Source: Stratiolaelaps scimitus (Eukaryota; Arthropoda; Arachnida; Mesostigmata; Laelapidae). From it: a DNA stretch of 64,000 bases. The first letter of the stretch is position 1. Each line of letters begins with the position of its first letter. The notes beneath the pieces are model-generated. The model did not search any database. It was not told the origin of the DNA and saw only the letters and a list, made by a program, of their open reading frames with translations. Location: contig JABWDB010000005.1 of NCBI GenBank assembly GCA_019614645.1, positions 521,001 through 585,000 on the forward strand, given 5' to 3'. This document shows, piece after piece, positions 58,201 to 64,000 of the stretch. A program made the translations under genes and the position numbers.

Positions 58201-60753
58201 GACAGAGTGAATACGATAGAATAGAAGAGAATATCGCCAATAAAAGTGATACAATAGGTATCATCCCGATGACTATTCTACCAAGATAGCTGCACTTTGT
58301 CTTCTTTTGCCTATGGTCATTGTAGAGATTATAGATTTATACAACTACGAAGATGTTGAGCCCTTCGGTGGCTTGGTGGTGCATTCGTGTGTGCGCCTTG
58401 CAATCGGAGGACACGGACGAACGTGCACGGGTTCGATCCCCACCGTGGCACATTTGCATTCAAAAGGGGGTTGTCCGTCTTACGATGCTAAAAGCAGTAC
58501 CGTGGACGTTCAAATGTTGGCTGAGAGTCAGCCCGAAAACAACTACGAAGATAGTTAGGTAGGTCTCTTAGATTGTTTGTACCTAGCTGCTGCTACCACC
58601 GGCTAGCGGCTATGAGCGGTACGAAGTGAATCGGTAGGGTGTAGTTGTTTACGTTGCAGATGGCCTCGCCTTCGTTTCCCTCCACCGTTAGCCTTCACCT
58701 GATTTGAGACGGCACGGTGATTGACACTTTGCCCTTCATATATCAGCCACTGTGAGACCACCACCCGCCTATGCGGTATCGCGTGCGGAGCAAGCCAAGT
58801 TACGAAAGTACCCCGCCCGGCAGGTGACTCGCCTATCTGTTGCCTTCGAACCCTTAGGCGTCCTTCCCCCCGAGATAGTCTACAAAAGGCTAATCCGCTC
58901 CACGGGGGATAAGCGCGCAGTGTCCTTTCTTCTGCAGCGCCCCTCGCTAGCTGTATGCAAAGAGGCAACGCCAACGCACCCCTTTGGGGTGACCACGACC
59001 GCCTCGGTCTGACACTCTCTTCCAAATGTGCCACTAATTATATATATATATATACATAAAATGCAAGAACATTATAAGCAAATAGGGCGGCGCATGGCAT
59101 TTAGTTGGACGGGTATCTAATGCTTAATAGCTGTTTTAAAGCAACTGTGACTTACATTAAAAAAACCGTCTAGATGATTCTATACCGTTTGGCCTAATTT
59201 CGATCTACCCTTAGTTACGTGGCCGCGTATCGAAATCGAATAAAACGTCAAACCCTTATTACTTAATGATTCAGTCGCTTGTAATTAACGTTAAAGGTAA
59301 GTAACTCGTTTTAAGAGCCCGTCGAGCCCGGTGGCCTGCTAGTTCATTCGTGTGCGCCTTGCAATTGGAGGAGACACGTAGGTGCACGGGTTCGATCCCC
59401 ACCGTGGCACATTTGCAATTTAAAGGGGTCCGCCTTATGAAGCAATGTCGAAAGCAGTACCGTGGACGTTAAATGTCTTAGGCTGTGAATATGCCCTTAA
59501 GAGTTGTTTAACTATTATTACGAAACGGTATCAGCAACAGGACTCGCCCACCCTTGCTTCATGTAGAGCCCCATTGCTGTGTGATTAGACCAGTGGCAAT
59601 AACTGTCCGGCCCAATTCGTAATTTCTCTAAACCGCTTAGGTTATTGCTCGTACATGTGTCCATGTTGGGTTTGTGAATAACTTCTCTAAATCGCTATTT
59701 AATCAGGTAGTCTAATGTACACAAGAACATCGTGATATTAGACGTGTCGCAATCAATCAACAAATTATAACTATGAAGTAAGTCATCCACTGTTTCGGCC
59801 AGTTACGCGAAGCTTTTAGATTGGCCTACAGGAACAGTTGCAGTTGACAAAACATAATATTGCTGTAGTATTAAGATTGCATAGAATTCAAACGTCGTTA
59901 CCACGAACTGTCATCTATAATTACCGTGGTCTGATGTTTTGTGGTCCCTGCACTAATCATTTTTCTCAACTTTTACATCATCTCAATTTGAGTCGCAGCA
60001 GGCGCGACCAATGGCCCAAATAAGCTATCACTCGCCGCTGAAGTTTCTGAAGAATATTGGCCTATAGTAAGGTTACAAGAAGATTGTACGATGCAATTTT
60101 TTTAAATATATGCTTGAATAAATTAAATACGTGCTTGAATTGGCAAAAAAACAAACCCGCAACATTGACTGCATTCTCTTGCACGTGTGTCCTTGCTGGT
60201 TTCGGTGACGGAGCGGACACTTGCAAGGATTCGCTACCACTTAGACCCTGATTAGCGGCTGCTTAGTAACGGCTGAGAAATTTAAGCTGTTGCACATAGC
60301 AAAAAAGCACACACTCCCTAACCAGAAAAACACCGCAGCCGCTTCTCTCCGATACATACGCTTAGCAGTTATACTATACTAATATGAACGACTTCGTACA
60401 GTTCGCGACGACTAAGTACACCCTCTGTGAACGCATATTATCGAAGAAGAAACAAATTGCACAAGAGCGAACGTATATGGCATGTACGAGTGTGGCAGCC
60501 ATTTTTAAATAATCAATGTTTAAACATTAAAGCACACACACACACACACGCTCAACATAGAAATAATGACACTAATTAGGGTCTTCTATTGGCTTACGAC
60601 TTACGAGCTTCGCTGCATTTCCTGTTCGCGTTCATTGCGCCGACTCCTCACTCGTTCCTGGGCCCTTTCCTCCTTTTCGCGAATCTTCGCCTCGAGTTCC
60701 TGCACTCGATTGCGTACCCGTTCACCGGCGGCCCGCAACCGCTCGTCGGTAGC
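45514..60753 (-). CDS. Coiled-coil protein with stathmin-like repeats, last six exons
   Basis: Exons in transcript order are 60753-60605, 48210-48129, 47537-47430, 46789-46640, 46021-45897 and 45598-45514. All junctions are GT/AG and in phase, including split codons TC|G and AG|A. They give 232 residues to the stop; the N-terminus lies upstream and was not found. Residues 1 to about 170 are highly charged helix. The unit [20 protein letters not shown] recurs as [20 protein letters not shown] and [20 protein letters not shown]. This resembles the tubulin-binding repeats of stathmins (IERLQEKERHAAEVRRNKE in vertebrate stathmin-2, from memory). The tail is Arg/Ser/Thr-rich and disordered, ending PPTEADS. 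A stathmin-family microtubule regulator is the best candidate, but any Arg/Glu-rich coiled coil could look similar. The first intron shown (about 12.4 kb) contains the whole MAF1 gene on the other strand. Confidence 0.7.
47165..47258 (-). repeat. Dispersed repeat family 3, copy 3
   Basis: Read on the minus strand: TTTTTCGAGCCGACCCTCAG, then CTGTTCTGCCCCTATTCAAA, then CAGGCCTCAGCTCCTAACC and TACTATGAGGACCCGTCGG. It matches 21061-21147 and lies in an intron of the coiled-coil gene. Confidence 0.7.
48730..48807. repeat. 78-bp perfect palindrome with TA core
   Basis: AAGGGACGCTTATATATACA leads through a TA run to TGTATATATAAGCGTCCCTT. The whole segment equals its own reverse complement. The unique 11-bp outer arms (AAGGGACGCTT) show that it is not just a microsatellite. 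A second TA run follows at about 48811-48834. It lies in the large intron of the coiled-coil gene, about 1.2 kb upstream of the MAF1 start codon. Confidence 0.9.
49234..49294. repeat. CT microsatellite upstream of MAF1
   Basis: About 60 bp of nearly pure CT. It lies 670 bp before the MAF1 start codon, in the likely promoter or 5'UTR region. CT/GA runs of this type are common near arthropod promoters (GAGA-type sites), but no specific role is shown. Confidence 0.85.
49295..49964 (+). promoter_or_regulatory. Probable promoter/5'UTR of MAF1
   Basis: This stretch precedes the MAF1 ATG with no splice acceptor needed. It contains GC-rich CTG/GCC triplets (about 49390-49440) and AACAACAACAAC just before the start codon (49920-49933), typical of an A-rich 5' leader. 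The ATG context is GACCATGA. The start of transcription cannot be placed. Confidence 0.35.
49965..55746 (+). CDS. MAF1: MAF1, repressor of RNA polymerase III
   Basis: The coding exons are 49965-50047, 54455-54797, 55064-55320 and 55653-55746. They sum to 777 nt, 258 residues (human 256). All introns are GT/AG and in phase. MAF1 is a phosphoprotein downstream of TOR that binds RNA polymerase III and TFIIIB and shuts down tRNA and 5S rRNA synthesis in stress. The sequence matches the family along its length: [19 protein letters not shown], then [31 protein letters not shown], FSKEPSLEW and [20 protein letters not shown]. The hallmark [17 protein letters not shown] follows, with an acidic tail ([19 protein letters not shown]). 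The linker between the N- and C-terminal parts is Ser-rich, the usual place for TOR/PKA phosphorylation. Intron 1 is 4.4 kb. The gene lies wholly inside an intron of the antisense coiled-coil gene. Confidence 0.97.
50048..54454. other. MAF1 intron 1
   Basis: No further exon of either overlapping gene is supported here. It holds CT/CG-rich simple sequence near 50330-50367, a TA tract near 50973-50988, a GT run near 54402-54425 (just before exon 2) and a CGCG/GAGA stretch near 54145-54166. A plus-strand frame at about 53485-53725 is open but has no recognisable domain and no matching splice phases. Confidence 0.5.
55747..57029. other. MAF1 3' flank
   Basis: The MAF1 3'UTR must begin here. I could not assign its poly(A) signal. 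A CA run lies at 56575-56591 and a GGTGGTGATGGTGCTGG triplet stretch at about 56870-56905. A minus-strand B-box-like GGCTCGAATCCCC near 56281-56293 hints at another eroded tRNA-derived element. Confidence 0.4.
57030..57243 (+). tRNA. tRNA-like sequence with an insertion of about 110-130 nt (pseudogene or SINE head)
   Basis: The 5' GGTGCCG pairs fully with the 3' CGGCGCC (57236-57242), with one G-T pair. The D-arm region (TGGCCGACTGGACTAAGGCG) fits an A box of the Leu/Ser type. The T arm GCGGGTTCGAATCCCGT is perfect. Between them, the anticodon arm is poor (TCTG-TCGTTAG-CAGA, with C where U33 is expected). A long segment with a strong nested hairpin at 57119-57148 follows. It could be a tRNA gene with an odd intron, a disrupted pseudogene, or a tRNA-derived repeat head. 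I favour pseudogene. Confidence 0.4.
58355..58538 (+). repeat. SINE family 1, best-preserved copy with a 14-bp target-site duplication
   Basis: The tRNA-like head has GGTGGCTTGGTGGTGCATTC and the B box GGGTTCGATCCCCACCG. The body continues GGCACATTTGCATTC and GGGGTTGTCCGTCTTA, and the tail reads AGCAGTACCGTGGACGTT, then GGCTGAGAGTCAGCCCGAAA. It is flanked by ACAACTACGAAGAT at 58341-58354 and again at 58539-58552. Exact duplications of this length are made by LINE-type target-primed insertion, so this copy moved fairly recently. Confidence 0.92.
58745..59020 (+). mobile_element. Decayed 3' end of a non-LTR retrotransposon
   Basis: On the plus strand, about 85 codons resemble the fragment at 13 kb. 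[10 protein letters not shown], then [20 protein letters not shown], matches FETLGGHGP and RATGDKRAGSFLLQRLS, and LAV continues both. The match then fades (CKEATPTH in place of QRGNDIAFLGT). A TA microsatellite follows at 59039-59055. It is in the opposite orientation to the 13 kb copy and is an older, separate insertion. Confidence 0.7.
59325..59500 (+). repeat. SINE family 1 copy
   Basis: The copy starts GTCGAGCCCGGTGGCCTG. The B box and junction read GGGTTCGATCCCCACCGTGG. The tail reads GAAGCAATGTCGAAAGCAG, then TACCGTGGACGTTAAATG. The last part (GGCTGTGAATATGCCC) is diverged. It lies about 790 bp from the better copy at 58355, in the same orientation. Confidence 0.85.
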
Positions 60754-63700
60754 CTGCGGAGTTTCACAAATGACAAAAGTGGTGATATCAGTACGGTGAT
60801 GAAATGTAAGGGCCGGGACAACCACGATTCCCCGACGATTAGAATAGTTCGGTGAGTCTAGTTCATTAACAATTCAATTAGCAACAGCAGCAGCAGCAGA
60901 AAAAACACACCGCTTTACTGTTAGTGCTGCTCACCGTATCAGATTAGTATCCGGATATTGTTCTGAAGTGGATTTATTTCACAGGTCGTAGCCAATAAAA
61001 GCATTAGGCAAATGGCGATGCAGGCCAGCGTATTAGGACGATTGTGGACAACAGCGACAACGAAATCAGGCCACTTCTAGGCCTGAACTCAATCAGTGCA
61101 CTCAATTGCACTCAAGTAAAATGGGTGGCAGAGAGAGAGAGAGAGACCAAGTGAAGCCCGTATAAATATCATATGCAAAACGTATGCATCTCATCAGCTT
61201 TATAGCAGTGGAGGGATTCTCACCAAGACGTCCCTGGCAAATGTTGAAACCTCAAGAGGTACCTTTAGAACTCGTATTTTCATGTAAACTGAAGCCGGAA
61301 ACGAAGCACTGGCATGCACGCCTATTCATTCGAACATTTAACAGTTACTGTGTCAACAGAAAGTCGAGTTCAGCATCAGACGTGTCGAAGGCTATCGAGC
61401 TTCGCGCGGAGTGGAAAGTGCAGTATTTTGAACAACCTCATAATGCGACTTCCCATTTAATATTTATTTTTGTGACATTTTACTAGGTACCTAGGTATAT
61501 ATATATATATTATATATATATATATATATAGCACAGTACACCGTGTGAATAAAAGATGAATTTTTGTGATTTTTTTATCTCCACTAATGGGAAACAGCTG
61601 TGTTGATGGCATCAAGGTTCATTCGGTGGTTCATACACCAATTCCATACACCTTGACCAAATGGCTACTGAGATAAGGTATTATATATTTCGGAAAACTC
61701 TGAGAACGCCGTAATTTGCAATAAGGAACGATATTCGCTTCAAGTTAATGGCGCTGATCAGGAACTGATGTGATACCACTTCCCGTAGACTCCGTGACTG
61801 CATGTCATAAACAGGACAAAATATGGCGACAACGCCATGCAGACGAATGGAGTGGCAATTCTCTAATTCTCTGGATAGCGCCTTCCAGAGCTGAACATTT
61901 TCCAAACACCTTATCGTTAACAGTTTACAAATATGCCTTTTGCGTTAGCCAATTTAGCGAAGTAAGAGGCGGGACGTCATTTCTCACAAAATGTCACCCT
62001 TCCTGCCAACGGTGGGAGTGACACATCTCATCTCAGCGGATCATTCCATGTTATTTTTATGTGACCTTTCGCTGAAGAGATCACACTGCAAAATGCCATA
62101 AGGGCAGACTAAAGGCAGGAGAGACGCGACCCTACGAAAACAGTGCAGAACTGGCCGTGTAGAGAACTGATTTCGTTCGTGGAAAATAAAACCGTTAGTA
62201 AATAGAAAGAGCCGACTGAGAACACAGAGTAGCGGCCGTTTAACAGCGATACCGCACGTCCTGACGGTCCCGCCTGCATGCACGGCACGGCGCACACGGA
62301 GAGGTGTGAAACTAGCTAGTCTGCGGGCCTTTATAGAATTCAACCTATGATTTACGAGGTCTCGTTCGCGGTTCAACCCGCCGCTTAGCAAACAATGGAG
62401 CAGTAAATGACTCAGAAAAAAAAGGCAAAACAGCCTGGCAATTTTATGTACATGAACTCCGAGCGGGCACGAACTCTCCGCGAACATGTCGCCGTCTCAA
62501 TGACAACAGTGTTTTTCGGTACAGAGCCTGTCGGAGATTTTCTACGACACTTTGGGCGGCTTCGGCAATAACGCCGGTACACAAGTCAGCTGATATTTTT
62601 AAAGCGAACAAGTTAGGAAGCCTAGTAAACACACGTGGGATAGTTGGAAAGTAAATTCAGAACATGATGCATTGGGAAACGATGAGGAAGGTCCGTCTTT
62701 AAATGAACCACACAAATTTGGAATCTTCCATAACATCTAGTCGATGTAGTGGAATATTTTGTGTTCCCGGTTAATATAGTGACACTTAACTATAAGTGCC
62801 ATACTTAAGCGACTACCCTTTTTAACTAGGCCGAATATATTGTGAACGACGCCGCCCGGTCGGGCCAGTAAACAGCCTATTGCATTTATCAAGTGTCCTT
62901 ATCGACGTTAATATTTGCTATCATCGTAGAACAAGGAATAAGACAACGAATACGTCCCTGACGTTGAATCAACAGGCACGAGTACAATCCTTTTCGTCAT
63001 TACAAGGTAGGCCAATAAGGCGTGTTCTAGCAACGGCTATAACATGCTTGGTTATAATATAGCTGTGGAAGCAGATTCAACGAAAGGCATGAAGGGTCAT
63101 GAAAACATCGAATTAGTGGCTCCAAGATCTCTTCTTCATCGTAACAACATCTGAAGTACACTCCGAAAATTAGCAAGTGTTCAAATTGCGTTACTCGAAT
63201 TTAATCTGAGCACAGACAACGTGACCATCACAGATTCGCCCCAGATGAACGTTTGACACCCGTCTACGTCGAGGACGGACATGAGCGATGACCCGAGGCT
63301 TCCGACGCGGGAGCCTGACTCGCGTCGGCTGGTGGAGAGCCACAATAAGTTGATATGCTACCGACTCGATAACCTTCAATTTCAATGGCATGGCATCTGA
63401 TCGGGCCCGATCCATCAGCGAGAGGGTCAACTTGTCGACATTCAACATTCAACGTTATGCGGCTTTTCGTCTTCCGTGTTTTCATCATGTGTTCCAACTC
63501 GGCGCGCCTTCTAGGATTCTCGGTTAGTGCTCCCGGCACGCGATGTCAATTAGGCAATCGGCAAGCAAGAAGGGCGTTCCACGAGCGGCCCGAAATCGCC
63601 GGGGCCCGTGGGTGTCGTTTTGGCGAGCTGCGGGACTCAACACTAGCAGGGAGCGATTGCAAACGCCGACGCCCCGAGCCGTAATCTCGGCTATTCCCTA

Positions 63701-64000
63701 CGGGGGCGGGGTTCGCGCTCGCGCGTCAACAAACACACACACACAGACAGACGGATATGCGGTCGACTCCTGCAACAGGCGGACTCGAACGTTCGCTCAG
63801 ACGCTGACAGTGCGCATACTGCTCCCACAGGTGTGTGGAATACAGTTTCAACGGCCTTGTATCAGGTTAAGGACAACGTAATAGATAGGTGCTCCAACCG
63901 AACAGGACATTCGAAATAGGCCTCCGGAAGGCGGTGGAAGAGCAAGGGAAATACGGGGCTAGCTCAGTCATGTCAGACATTTTCACTCTGTGGAGAGAAC
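60754..64000. other. Upstream region of the coiled-coil gene
   Basis: The missing N-terminal exons of the minus-strand coiled-coil gene should lie here or beyond the window edge. None could be identified with a matching phase-0 donor and recognisable sequence. A GC-rich block at about 63280-63740 with CG-dense triplets could be a promoter or first exon. TA tracts occur at 61496-61531 and a GA run at 61132-61146. Confidence 0.35.

Noticed and set aside
58603..59034. 143-codon minus-strand open frame.
   Set aside because: It is the antisense of the retrotransposon remnant whose recognisable protein reads on the plus strand.

Overview
This is eukaryotic nuclear DNA from an animal, most likely an arthropod. 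The genes are split by GT/AG introns and read on both strands. The proteins recognised (snurportin-1, KDM8/JMJD5, MAF1) are ordinary metazoan ones, and the repeats (a Tc1-like transposon, tRNA-derived SINEs, non-LTR retrotransposon tails, many TA microsatellites) fit an arthropod. A chelicerate such as a parasitiform mite is possible, but nothing here proves it. There are no operons, CRISPR arrays or bacterial signals.

Layout. 1-9291: mostly intergenic, with a possible upstream 5'UTR exon near 7.6-7.9 kb. 9299-13750 (+): a five-exon gene for a 327-residue protein I do not recognise. Its intron 2 holds a decayed Tc1-like transposon and its intron 4 a retrotransposon tail. 15675-18874 (-): a complete six-exon snurportin-1 gene. 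18883-20777: a head-to-head promoter interval. 20778-30235 (+): KDM8/JMJD5, with a roughly 7.8 kb first intron full of repeats. 32277-34079 (+): a C2H2 zinc-finger gene whose last four exons are clear. 34.1-45.5 kb: a gene desert rich in ATT/ATC/TA repeats. 45514-60753 (-): the last six exons of a repeat-bearing coiled-coil gene that resembles stathmins. 49965-55746 (+): a complete four-exon MAF1 gene lying inside a roughly 12.4 kb intron of that coiled-coil gene, on the opposite strand. 55.7-64 kb: SINE copies, a second retrotransposon remnant and a tRNA-like sequence.

Every exon join below was checked for reading phase. SNUPN (1140 nt), the unrecognised gene (984 nt), KDM8 (1200 nt) and MAF1 (777 nt) each add up to an exact open frame ending in a stop. 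The recognised genes have unrelated nuclear roles: snRNP import, a JmjC oxygenase, and repression of RNA polymerase III.

The less expected content is in the repeats. There are two tRNA-derived SINE families, one with clear target-site duplications, and a third dispersed repeat family with three copies. There is also a 22-bp perfect hairpin in KDM8 intron 1 and a 78-bp perfect palindrome near MAF1.
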